Below, in pieces: positions 15,090 to 21,334 of a DNA stretch of 21,334 bases (position 1 is the first letter of the stretch; the number at the start of each line of letters is the position of its first letter). This stretch comes from a bacterium (GTDB lineage: Bacteria > Desulfobacterota > JAPLJL01): the NCBI GenBank assembly GCA_028713675.1, contig JAQTNV010000058.1:1-21334 (forward strand). Direction: 5' to 3'. The notes beneath the pieces were generated by a model. The model was given only the letters and a program-made list of their open reading frames with translations, was not told where the DNA came from and made no database searches. Position numbers and translations under genes: made by a program.

Positions 15090-15134
15090 ATTCCGGGCTT
15101 GCTTGTCCCGAGCTAAATCGAGGGGACCCGGAAT
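15090..15134. repeat. Palindromic intergenic element
   Basis: ATTCCGGG (15090-15097) pairs exactly with CCCGGAAT (15127-15134); the interior holds a second partial stem (TCCC with GGGGA). The sequence GTCATTCCGGGCTTG...GACCCGGAATCCA resembles a palindromic unit that recurs between genes in many bacterial genomes (from memory). It lies just upstream of the TPR-PDZ gene. Confidence 0.55.
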
Positions 15135-15180
15135 CCAGATGCAAAGTCAGGAAATTCCCATTCAGATTTACTGTTTTCGC

Positions 15181-15198
15181 TTTTCCGGGACCGGAAAA
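15181..15198. repeat. Perfect 18-base inverted repeat
   Basis: TTTTCCGG, GA, CCGGAAAA. It lies 57 bases downstream of the stop codon of membrane copy A and has no T tract beyond the stem on the minus strand, so it may be a weak terminator or a protein-binding site. Confidence 0.4.
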
Positions 15199-15254
15199 AT
15201 TTAAAGCCGGCGTTCGGAAGATCTCAATAGGAATCTTTTCGCCCTGCTGGGGAG

Positions 15255-15878
15255 CTAAAATCTGTATCCGACCAGAAGCCGGCCCTCCCCTTTGGCGGCC
15301 ATCGGCACGACAAACAGCCCCGACTGCTGAAGGACTTTTTCATTGTATCTTTTCGCGGCGAGGGGGGCGTCGATCAGTTCGTAAAGATAAGTCACGATCC
15401 AGGGGGAAAATAGGGCCAGGAAAACTAGATTTGAATCGGGAAAATCAGGAGAAGAAAGACTAATACTTGCATATGTAATTGGTATCAGTGAAGTTAAAAA
15501 TAAAGCTAACCCTCCTCCAGAATGAACATATAAGTGGGCGGGGAGGGTCGTAAAAGCTGATAAAAAAGCGGTAAAGAACAAAATCGGAAGCCAATTTTCC
15601 GAGTACCCATCTTTATCTACTGGATAAATCAATTCGTTTACTGATATACCCGCGAACATTATCAATGGAATAGAGGCAAGGCCGAAGGCGATGCTTGGCG
15701 ATTTCAATTTGGGCGGAAAATCGGCCTTGTCGGCATCGCTTGTACCTACACTTCCTGTAACATGCTGACCATATTCCGCCAGCAGGATATTTCCCTCCCG
15801 CAGACTATAGGCTTGGGAATTGGCGGCGAAAACCAGGATAAACAGGACGGTCAGGATATATTTTCTTATCTTATGCAT
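15255..15878 (-). CDS. Duplicated membrane protein, copy A (unknown function)
   Basis: A 207-residue protein starting MHKIRKYILTVLFILVFAAN with a signal peptide (cleavage probably after SQA) and four further hydrophobic segments. Its paralogue at 17540-18181 is nearly identical over the first 41 residues (SLREGNILLAEY...) and the last 45 (SPWI...PLAAKRYNEKVLQQSGLFVV to the GYRF end). The central 110 or so residues are strongly diverged. No known family is recognised. The start ATG 15878 is set by homology: in copy B the same ATG overlaps the cpaF stop. Here too it overlaps the stop of the cpaF remnant, by eight bases. With only a cpaF fragment upstream, its promoter is unclear and expression may have been lost or rewired. 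The intact frame argues that it is still under selection or is recent. Confidence 0.75.
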   Translation of the reverse strand: MHKIRKYILTVLFILVFAANSQAYSLREGNILLAEYGQHVTGSVGTSDADKADFPPKLKSPSIAFGLASIPLIMFAGISVNELIYPVDKDGYSENWLPILFFTAFLSAFTTLPAHLYVHSGGGLALFLTSLIPITYASISLSSPDFPDSNLVFLALFSPWIVTYLYELIDAPLAAKRYNEKVLQQSGLFVVPMAAKGEGRLLVGYRF

Positions 15879-16080
15879 TTTGGGGGCGGAATATCTCAAT
15901 GGGTATATTCTCCCCCTGTTCGCGTAATTCTTCAATAAACAGCGGGATGAAGCCGGTGGCGGCCATCTCCCCCAGGACCTTCCCGTCAGAGTCGTAGCCC
16001 TTGGGCTTGAAGACGAAGATGTCCTGGAGGGTGATGATCTCGCCCTCCTTCCCCTGGACCTCGGTAATATGGGTGACCTT
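15871..16080 (-). pseudogene. 3'-terminal fragment of cpaF carried by the duplication
   Basis: The minus strand encodes 69 residues plus TAA matching residues 481-549 of the intact CpaF at 18174-19823 (KVTHITEVQGKEGEIITLQD, then IFVFKPKGYDSDGKVLGEM, ending in IEIFRPQNA). The frame is intact with a few substitutions, but there is no start and no ATPase core, so it cannot be a working ATPase. It shows that copy A arose from the cpaF end of the locus, not the reverse. Confidence 0.9.
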
Positions 16081-16084
16081 AAAT

Positions 16085-16113
16085 TTGAATTTATAACTTT
16101 ATGAATATAGAAT
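16085..16113 (+). promoter_or_regulatory. Candidate promoter at the duplication junction
   Basis: TTGAAT (16085-16090), a 17-base spacer and TAGAAT (16108-16113) begin five bases after the duplicated block ends. The predicted start would leave only a few bases before ATG 16124, close to a leaderless mRNA; TATAAC at 16092-16097 is an alternative -10. Confidence 0.4.
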
Positions 16114-16123
16114 TCTGGCCGCT

Positions 16124-17428
16124 ATGAAAAAGCTGACCCTGATTTTCATTCTACTTGCCTTCTTGACCTCGGTTCTCCTCGCCCAGAACCCGGTGACCAA
16201 TACCGTCCAGACCGGATCGGCTAAGGCGAAAGAGGTATTGCTTGTTTTCGAGGTTGAGCTTAAAGGCCTTACCCCAAAACCAATCAAGGAAGCGGTTCTG
16301 ACCGACGCTATCGTCGCGGAATTAGCCGAGGCCGGGACTTACGATTTGGTTGACCGGGACCCGCAATATTATTACTTCAAGCAGATCCAGGAAAAATCAA
16401 AAAAGCCCTGCGCCGGGGAGGAGTGCCTGACCGATCTCGCCGCCAATCTGGACGCAGATTTGTTTATCAAGGCGGAGGTTAGTAAAGCGGAAAACGAATG
16501 CCGATTCACGGCCCAACTTTTTAAACGGAAACCCCAAACGGTTCTTTACTTCGCAGACCAATCCAAAATCGAGAGCTGTTCATGTAAAGCCGGCGGCCTG
16601 GAAAAAGCGGCGCATATTTTGGGGAAAAAGTTGACCGGGCGAGGGGAAGCCTCGAAAGAAATCCCTGCTCCAGCTCCGGCTTCGTCGATAAAAGGCGGAG
16701 AAATGATCCTGGTCCCCGCCGGGGAATTTATGATGGGGTGTGATGAGGCGGTGGTTAATAGTTGCTTTATAAACGAGAAGCCCGATCGCGCGGTTTATCT
16801 TGATGCATATTATATTGATAAATACGAGGTGACGGTATCGGAATTTGAGAAATGCGTAATCGCCGGAAAATGCGAAGCGCCGGTATCCAAAAACGAAATG
16901 TGGCCTTGCAATCGGGCATATCCGGATCGGGGCAATCATCCGATCAATTGCGTCGTCTGGAGCCAGGCTCAGGCTTATTGCGAATGGGCAGGGAAGCGGT
17001 TGCCGACGGAAGCAGAGTGGGAGAAAGCGGCCAGGGGAACTGACGGAAGAATCTATCCGTGGGGTAACCAGGAAGCCTCATGCAATTATGCCGTGATGAG
17101 TATCGAAGAAGATTATGGCTGCGACCGTTATTCCACCTGGCCGGTTGGGAGTAAGCCCGCGGGGGCCAGTCCTTATGGGGTGATGGATATGGCCGGGAAT
17201 GTCTCCGAATGGATTTCTGACTGGTATGATTGGAATTATTATAAATATTCCCCGACGCAAAACCCTTCCGGGCCTTCAACCGGCGAAGTTCGATCTTTAC
17301 GTGGCGCCGCTTGGTACTATATCGAACCCTACGCAAATCATGCCCTGCGGGTATCCTTCCGGTACTGGTCCGACCCCTCGGAATGGAGCGGCCTCATCGG
17401 CTTCCGCTGCGCCCGAGACGCTAAATAA
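16124..17428 (+). CDS. Secreted SUMF1/FGE-like protein with N-terminal TolB-N/CsgG-like domain
   Basis: A 434-residue protein with a signal peptide (KLTLIFILLAFLTSVLLAQN). Residues about 38-180 resemble the periplasmic domain paired with such proteins (VLLVFEVELKG, TDAIVAELAEAGTYDLVDRD, CLTDLAANLDADLFIKAEV). Residues about 190-430 are the formylglycine-generating-enzyme fold: MILVPAGEFMMGCDE, YYIDKYEVTVSEFEKCV, CEWAGKRLPTEAEWEKAARG, YGVMDMAGNVSEWISDWYD and a final GLIGFRCAR. The two active-site cysteines expected in the GGSW...C....CR region are absent (RGAAWYYIEPYANHALRVSF). It is therefore probably a binding or structural member, not a sulfatase-activating enzyme. It sits alone on the plus strand between two direct copies of a duplication, with no clear ribosome site. 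Confidence 0.88.
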   Translation: MKKLTLIFILLAFLTSVLLAQNPVTNTVQTGSAKAKEVLLVFEVELKGLTPKPIKEAVLTDAIVAELAEAGTYDLVDRDPQYYYFKQIQEKSKKPCAGEECLTDLAANLDADLFIKAEVSKAENECRFTAQLFKRKPQTVLYFADQSKIESCSCKAGGLEKAAHILGKKLTGRGEASKEIPAPAPASSIKGGEMILVPAGEFMMGCDEAVVNSCFINEKPDRAVYLDAYYIDKYEVTVSEFEKCVIAGKCEAPVSKNEMWPCNRAYPDRGNHPINCVVWSQAQAYCEWAGKRLPTEAEWEKAARGTDGRIYPWGNQEASCNYAVMSIEEDYGCDRYSTWPVGSKPAGASPYGVMDMAGNVSEWISDWYDWNYYKYSPTQNPSGPSTGEVRSLRGAAWYYIEPYANHALRVSFRYWSDPSEWSGLIGFRCARDAK

Positions 17429-17504
17429 ATCTATTCAAACAATCTAATAATTTTGGGACGCCCAGAGAGATAAAATAAGGCGCTTGGCTTCAGCGGCTTT
17501 TAAA

Positions 17505-18383
17505 GATTTCTAGGGGAATCTTTTCGCCCTGCTGGGGAGCTAAAATCTGTATCCGACCAGAAGCCGGCCTTCCCCCTTGGCGGCCATCGGCACGACAAAC
17601 AGACCCGACTGCTGAAGGATTTTTTCATTGTATCTTTTCGCGGCGAGGGGGGCGTCGATAATTTCGTAGAGATAAATCCCGATCCAGGGGGAAAAAGCCA
17701 GCAGATATTCTGAATTTGTATAATTAATTTCCGAATTTAAAAAATCCCTTCCAAACAATACGAGAGGAGGAATTAGGGATACTATCTTGCCCAAAGTAAC
17801 AATCGCGACTTTATCCCCATAATCACCGGCATATTTAAGATAGAAATGTCCCGGTAGAGTTGATATGACCGAAATAGTGGCGGAAACAAACAGAGATCCC
17901 ACACACGAATCGCCAATTCCATTGGATTCAATAACGCCCCAAGTAAAAAATCCTCCAAACATCATCAGCGGGATCGAGGTAAGGGTGAAGGCAATGGCGG
18001 GAGATTTGAGCTTGGGAGAATTGGCGATGTTGTTGGCGCCGGCCGCGCCCACGCTTTCCGTAACCTGCTGATCGTACTCCGCCAGCAGGATATTTCCCTC
18101 CCGCAGACTATAGGCTTGGGAATTGGCGGCGAAAGCCAGGATAAACAGGACGGTCAGGATATATTTTCTTATCTTATGCATTTTGGGGGCGGAATATCTC
18201 AATAGGTATATTCTCCCCCTGTTCCCGTAATTCTTCAATAAATCGCGGGATGAAGCCGGTGGCGGCCATCTCCCCCAGGACCTTCCCCTCCGGGTCGTAG
18301 CCCTTGGGCTTGAAGACGAAGATGTCCTGGAGGGTGATGATCTCGCCTTCCATCCCCTGGACCTCGGTGACATGGGTGACCTT
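17505..18383. repeat. Segmental duplication, copy B (parental)
   Basis: This is the counterpart of 15218-16080. Here the cpaF part is continuous with the full gene, so this is the original location. It spans the whole of membrane gene B, its 3' flank (GAATCTTTTCGCCCTGCTGG, kept in both copies), and the cpaF 3' end. Confidence 0.85.
17540..18181 (-). CDS. Duplicated membrane protein, copy B, overlapping cpaF
   Basis: A 213-residue paralogue of copy A. It has the same signal peptide (MHKIRKYILTVLFILAFAAN) and the same C-terminal block (FSPWIGIYLYEIIDAPLAA, then KRYNEKILQQSGLFVV). The centre differs (GGFFTWGVIESNGIGDSCVG and following hydrophobic segments). Its ATG overlaps the cpaF stop codon by eight bases and has no ribosome site of its own, which suggests translational coupling to cpaF and a role tied to the pilus or its envelope assembly. 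No family is recognised. An open frame extends into cpaF upstream, but the overlap start is preferred because it gives a normal signal peptide in both copies. Confidence 0.8.
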   Translation of the reverse strand: MHKIRKYILTVLFILAFAANSQAYSLREGNILLAEYDQQVTESVGAAGANNIANSPKLKSPAIAFTLTSIPLMMFGGFFTWGVIESNGIGDSCVGSLFVSATISVISTLPGHFYLKYAGDYGDKVAIVTLGKIVSLIPPLVLFGRDFLNSEINYTNSEYLLAFSPWIGIYLYEIIDAPLAAKRYNEKILQQSGLFVVPMAAKGEGRLLVGYRF

Positions 18384-19823
18384 GCGGGTCCCGTCCCGGA
18401 AGCGGCTCTGCTGGATGACCAGGTCGATCGCGCTCGAGATCTGCTCCCGGATGGCCCGGACCGGGAGCTCCATCCCGGACATCAGGACCATAGTTTCCAG
18501 GCGGGCGATGATGTCGCGGGGGGAGTTGGCGTGCCCGGTGGTCAGCGACCCGTCGTGCCCGGTGTTCATGGCCTGCAACATGTCCAGCGCCTCCCCGCCC
18601 CGGCATTCCCCCACCACGATCCGGTCGGGGCGCATCCGCAGGGCGTTTTTGACTAGGTCACGGATGGTCACCGCCCCCTTGCCCTCGATGTTGGGCGGGC
18701 GGGCTTCCAGCGAGATCACGTGTTCCTGGGGCAGGCGCAGCTCGGCGGCGTCTTCAATCGTGACGATCCTTTCGCCGGGGGGGATGAAGGCGGAAAGCAC
18801 GTTGAGCAGGGTGGTCTTCCCCGAGCCGGTTCCCCCCGAGATGATGATGTTCTTCCGGTGGTGGACGGCCAGGCGGAGGAACTCGCCCATTTCCCGGGTC
18901 AGGGAGCCGAAGCGGACCAGATCTTCGATCCCGATCGGGTCCTTGGAGAATTTCCGGATCGTCAGGGTCGGCCCCTGGATGGCCAGGGGCGGAATGATGG
19001 CGTTGACCCGGGACCCGTCCTTGAGCCGGGCGTCCACCATCGGGGAGCTTTCGTCGATCCGGCGCCCCAGGGGCGAAACGATTCTTTCGATCACGTTCAG
19101 GACCGCCCGGTCGCTGGAAAACCTCTGGCCGGAGAGAAAAAGCTTGCCCCGCTTTTCCACGTAGATCTGGTCCTTTTTGTTGACCATGACCTCGGTGATC
19201 TCGGGATCGTCCAGCAGGTCCTCGAGGGGCCCGAGCCCCAGGGCCTCGTCCAGGACCTCCTTGGCCAGCTTTTCCCGGGAAAGCCCGGGCGGGATGGAAT
19301 CGCGGACTTCCTCCAGAATCTTTTCCAGGACCTCCCGGGTGCGGGCGCGGATTTCCGCGGAGGGTTCCTTTCCGAAGTCCATCCGCTTCAAGTTCAGCTG
19401 CTCGATCAGCTGGCGGTGGAGGTTTTCCCGGAGCGCGGCCGCCCCGGCGTGATCGAGGCCGGGGGCGGGCGGCGGACCGGTTTCCGCGGGTGGCGGAGGG
19501 GGCGGGGTTGCGGCTTTCCCCGCCGGGGCCGCCAGCACCTTCAGGATCCGGGAGCCGATCCGGATTTCGTCGCCGGTTTTGATCTCGGCTTCCGGCGCGA
19601 TCTTTCTCCCGTTGACCAGCGTGCCGTTGGCGCTTTCCAGGTCCCGGATCCAGGCCGAGCCGTTCCGTTTGAAGATCTCGGCGTGCTGGCGCGAGACGCG
19701 GGTTTCGGCAATGACCAGGGCGCAGTCCGGGCTCCGCCCGATCAGGATTTTTTCCCCGGAGAGTTTCCGGTGGTCCGGGTGGTCCCCGGAAGCGCCGGGG
19801 CTGATTTCAATAATAATTTCCAT
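18174..19823 (-). CDS. cpaF: FHA-domain-containing CpaF/TadA secretion ATPase
   Basis: A 549-residue protein. Residues 1-95 form an FHA phosphothreonine-binding domain (ILIGRSPDC, TRVSRQHAEIF, ESANGTLVNGR). A Pro/Ala linker (PPPPPPAETGPPPAPG) follows near 105-125. The rest is the CpaF/TadA ATPase: LLDDPEITEVMVN, PMVDARLKDGSRVNAIIPPL, Walker A GGTGSGKTT near residue 330, the Asp box TIEDAAELRL, Walker B region RIVVGECRGGEALDML, and the His box TTGHANSP. It drives assembly of Tad/Flp pili or a related type II-like machine from the cytoplasmic face. The FHA fusion suggests control by Ser/Thr phosphorylation. The secretin gene lies 189 bases upstream on the same strand; copy B overlaps the 3' end. 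The start 19823 lacks a clear ribosome site. Confidence 0.93.
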   Translation of the reverse strand: MEIIIEISPGASGDHPDHRKLSGEKILIGRSPDCALVIAETRVSRQHAEIFKRNGSAWIRDLESANGTLVNGRKIAPEAEIKTGDEIRIGSRILKVLAAPAGKAATPPPPPPAETGPPPAPGLDHAGAAALRENLHRQLIEQLNLKRMDFGKEPSAEIRARTREVLEKILEEVRDSIPPGLSREKLAKEVLDEALGLGPLEDLLDDPEITEVMVNKKDQIYVEKRGKLFLSGQRFSSDRAVLNVIERIVSPLGRRIDESSPMVDARLKDGSRVNAIIPPLAIQGPTLTIRKFSKDPIGIEDLVRFGSLTREMGEFLRLAVHHRKNIIISGGTGSGKTTLLNVLSAFIPPGERIVTIEDAAELRLPQEHVISLEARPPNIEGKGAVTIRDLVKNALRMRPDRIVVGECRGGEALDMLQAMNTGHDGSLTTGHANSPRDIIARLETMVLMSGMELPVRAIREQISSAIDLVIQQSRFRDGTRKVTHVTEVQGMEGEIITLQDIFVFKPKGYDPEGKVLGEMAATGFIPRFIEELREQGENIPIEIFRPQNA

Positions 19824-19872
19824 ATGTTTTTGAGATTTTTGTCGTATGCCGATTCGTCGGCTTTTTTAAATC

Positions 19873-19929
19873 GCCCGACCTGCCTGCGCGTAGCCGCTTC
19901 GGCGAAGGCAGGTAAATCGGGCAACTACA
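19873..19929. repeat. Palindromic intergenic element between secretin and ATPase genes
   Basis: GCCCGA+CCTGCCT (19873-19885) pairs with AGGCAGG (19906-19912) and TCGGGC (19917-19922) around a four-base bulge; an inner GCCG-CTT-CGGC stem can also form. The core resembles, from memory, a palindrome found between genes in many uncultured bacteria, whose spurious translation reads PAFAEAATRRQ. It could attenuate transcription from cpaC into cpaF. Its right end (19913-19929) is the reverse complement of 10116-10132. Confidence 0.65.
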
Positions 19930-19979
19930 TAATATTTAAAAATTCCGTCTGGAATTTTCTGACTATTTATTTTTCTTGC

Positions 19980-20003
19980 TAACTCACCAACTCACTTGCT
20001 TAC
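19980..20003. repeat. Short octamer array after the secretin gene
   Basis: Three 8-base units, TAACTCAC CAACTCAC TTGCTTAC, lie nine bases downstream of the secretin stop (minus strand). Unit style and position match the other period-7/8 arrays in the window. Confidence 0.5.
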
Positions 20004-20012
20004 CTTCTTTGT

Positions 20013-21281
20013 TCAGTCCAACAGCTTAGGCTTAAGCCCCTCCCCGCTTTGCTCATAACTCTTTTTCATCTTTTCCACCCGGTCCTTGCCGATCGAGCCG
20101 GGGCGCACCAGGCGGGGGGTGACGAAAACCAGAAACTCGGTCTTGTCCTGCTGGAAATTACGGGATTTGAAAAGCTCTCCGATAATGGGGATGGATCCCA
20201 GGACCGGCACCTTGTCGACCGTCTTGGCGTCGCGGCTGGAATAAAGCTCGCTCAGGACCAAAGTCTCGTCCTTGGCCATGTTCACCGAGGTTTCGGCCTT
20301 GCGGGTCTTGATCGCCGGGATGGTGGTGCCCGAGAGCGAAACGGCGTTGGCCATGTCGAGATCGCTGATCTCGGCCCGGATGCTCATGCTCACATTGTCG
20401 AAACTGTCGGTAAAAGGTTCAAAGGCCAGGCCGACCCCGTAATCCTTCCACTGGATGTCCACCTCCCCGAGGCCCTTGGAGATCGGTACCGGGATCTGCC
20501 CGCCGGCCAAAAAGGCGGCCTTGGCCCCGCTCCGGCAGATGAGAATCGGGTTCGAAAGCACCCGCCCCAGGCCCCGGGAGAGCATCAGGTTCAGGGTGGA
20601 GCCGAAGCCCGAGATCAGAGAGGCCTGCCAGCCCTCGGCTGCCGGAGCGGTTTTCAGGGAGCCGGCCTTGTGTTCCCAGGTCCAGTCGGCCTGGAAGTTG
20701 ACCAGGTTCTGCCAGTCCATCCCGACCGCCTCCCGGAGCCCCCGGGAAACCTCCATGATCTTGACGTCAATCTCCACCATCGGCTTCAGGGAGATCTGGT
20801 TTTTTTGCACCAGGTTGACCACCAGGGGATAGAGCTGGACGGCCTGCTCCGCCCGCTGATAGTCCCGGTCGGACAGGACCTCGCCCTCGATCACGACCTT
20901 GTCGCCGACCACCCGGACGTTCACCCCCTCGGCGTCCTTCAGCAGCGCCTTCACGTCCCGGAAGATCACCTCCGGGTCCCGGGTGAAAACCCGGATCAGG
21001 CGGGAAAGTTTTTTGCCCTCTTCGAGCCAGATGGTCAGGTTGGTGGATCCCTCGACCAGGCCGGTCACCATGACCTGCTGGCGCCCGGACACCACCTTGA
21101 CATCGGCGATGGTGGCGTCTCCCACCGCCACCTGTTTGAGCTGGGGGAAGTCGAGGATGACGCTCTGGCCCACGGTCAGGCGGATGATCGTTTCCTGGGC
21201 AAACACTGGGGAAACAAAAAGAAAACCGGCGATCAGGACAGGGAGTGAACTATTAATCAGGAAGAAAGTACGAAAACTCAT
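20013..21281 (-). CDS. cpaC: Tad/Flp pilus outer-membrane secretin, CpaC/RcpA type
   Basis: A 422-residue secretin with a signal peptide (LPVLIAGFLFVSPVFAQ). The N-terminal pilus-secretin domain follows (IRLTVGQSVILDFPQLKQVA, DATIADVKVVSGRQQVMVTG), then a BON-like segment (VRVVGDKVVIEGEVLSDRDY). The C-terminal secretin domain (about 165-400) includes VEIDVKIMEVSR, GRVLSNPILICRSGAKAAFL and the conserved VPVLGSIPIIGELFKSRN. CpaC forms the outer-membrane ring through which the Flp pilus passes. It is at the normal length for the family. CpaB and pilin genes are expected further upstream, outside the window, and no TadB, TadC or CpaE gene is seen here. The start ATG 21281 has no adjacent ribosome site; GGAGG is about 25 bases upstream within a hairpin. 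Confidence 0.92.
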   Translation of the reverse strand: MSFRTFFLINSSLPVLIAGFLFVSPVFAQETIIRLTVGQSVILDFPQLKQVAVGDATIADVKVVSGRQQVMVTGLVEGSTNLTIWLEEGKKLSRLIRVFTRDPEVIFRDVKALLKDAEGVNVRVVGDKVVIEGEVLSDRDYQRAEQAVQLYPLVVNLVQKNQISLKPMVEIDVKIMEVSRGLREAVGMDWQNLVNFQADWTWEHKAGSLKTAPAAEGWQASLISGFGSTLNLMLSRGLGRVLSNPILICRSGAKAAFLAGGQIPVPISKGLGEVDIQWKDYGVGLAFEPFTDSFDNVSMSIRAEISDLDMANAVSLSGTTIPAIKTRKAETSVNMAKDETLVLSELYSSRDAKTVDKVPVLGSIPIIGELFKSRNFQQDKTEFLVFVTPRLVRPGSIGKDRVEKMKKSYEQSGEGLKPKLLD

Positions 21282-21303
21282 CCGAAAACGGCGGAAAGTA
21301 TAC

Positions 21304-21326
21304 TCCTCCCCCTTGAGGGGGGAGGA
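21304..21326. repeat. Short palindrome upstream of the secretin gene
   Basis: TCCTCCCCC, loop TTGA(G), GGGGGAGGA. Read on the minus strand it places a GGAGG core in a stem 25 bases before the secretin start. It may be a dispersed palindrome or may mask a ribosome site. Confidence 0.45.
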
Positions 21327-21334
21327 TGGCAGGA

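Larger units (their letters stand above)
15218..16080. repeat. Segmental duplication, copy A
   Basis: This block matches 17505-18383 in the same orientation. It contains membrane protein gene A and the last 210 bases of a cpaF gene. The right edge is sharp: both copies share GGGTGACCTT, after which copy A (16081) turns into AT-rich sequence while copy B continues as cpaF. The left edge fades out near AAGAT. The outer parts are nearly identical and the centre is much diverged. Confidence 0.85.

Noticed and set aside
15879-15935. Upstream extension of membrane copy A to start at 15935
   Set aside because: The extension lies in the cpaF remnant read in another frame; the conserved signal peptide starts at 15878 in copy A and 18181 in copy B.
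16124-17428. Working formylglycine-generating enzyme
   Set aside because: The active-site cysteines are not visible at the expected positions.
18720-19982. Open frame of 420 codons antisense to cpaF
   Set aside because: Composition is typical of an antisense shadow; cpaF has all ATPase and FHA motifs.
20049-21248. Open frame of 399 codons antisense to the secretin
   Set aside because: High His/Asp/Leu/Gly shadow composition with no recognisable fold.

Overview
The window reads as chromosomal DNA of a free-living Gram-negative bacterium. Evidence is an outer-membrane secretin of the Tad/Flp pilus type, several lipoproteins, a TRAP periplasmic binding protein, and an aldo/keto reductase with two [4Fe-4S] clusters that hints at anaerobic metabolism. 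Coding regions are GC-rich and most intergenic stretches are AT-richer. Gene content and style resemble Desulfobacterota or neighbouring phyla, but there is no rRNA or other marker here, so this is only an impression. TGA is an ordinary stop codon in this genome.

Layout, left to right. (1) 1-2778, plus strand: the tail of a cold-shock protein gene with its terminator, a MITE-like inverted repeat, a secreted NAPE-PLD-type metallo-beta-lactamase-fold hydrolase, and the Fe-S aldo/keto reductase. (2) 2881-5658, minus strand: an orphan TRAP binding protein, a small Cys-rich protein, a nitroreductase, and a membrane-anchored GyrI-like protein resembling eukaryotic TEX264. (3) 5947-10048, plus strand: a receiver-PilZ protein and a large lipoprotein built from collagen-like repeats, PKD-like domains and an eight-repeat PQQ-type beta-propeller. 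(4) 10397-15067: a secreted HEAT-repeat gene interrupted by an in-frame TGA, a YfhO-family membrane protein, and a TPR-PDZ lipoprotein followed by a small membrane protein. (5) 15218-18383: a segmental duplication of about 0.87 kb. Each copy holds a four-helix membrane protein gene plus the 3' end of the cpaF gene. A SUMF1-like secreted protein gene lies between the copies. (6) 17540-21281, minus strand: part of a Tad pilus locus, namely a CpaC-type secretin, then an FHA-CpaF secretion ATPase, then membrane copy B overlapping the ATPase stop codon.

The most striking feature that is not protein-coding is a set of degenerate tandem arrays with a 7- or 8-base period. They lie just downstream of stop codons at five loci. 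Each locus has its own unit sequence. Three show an inverted-repeat arrangement. Twice the array runs into the last codons of a gene. Several unrelated short palindromic elements are also scattered between genes.

No CRISPR array, tRNA, rRNA, transposase or phage gene was found. The leading candidates for something new are the period-7/8 arrays, the mosaic duplicated membrane protein pair beside cpaF, the TEX264-like bacterial protein, and the interrupted HEAT gene.
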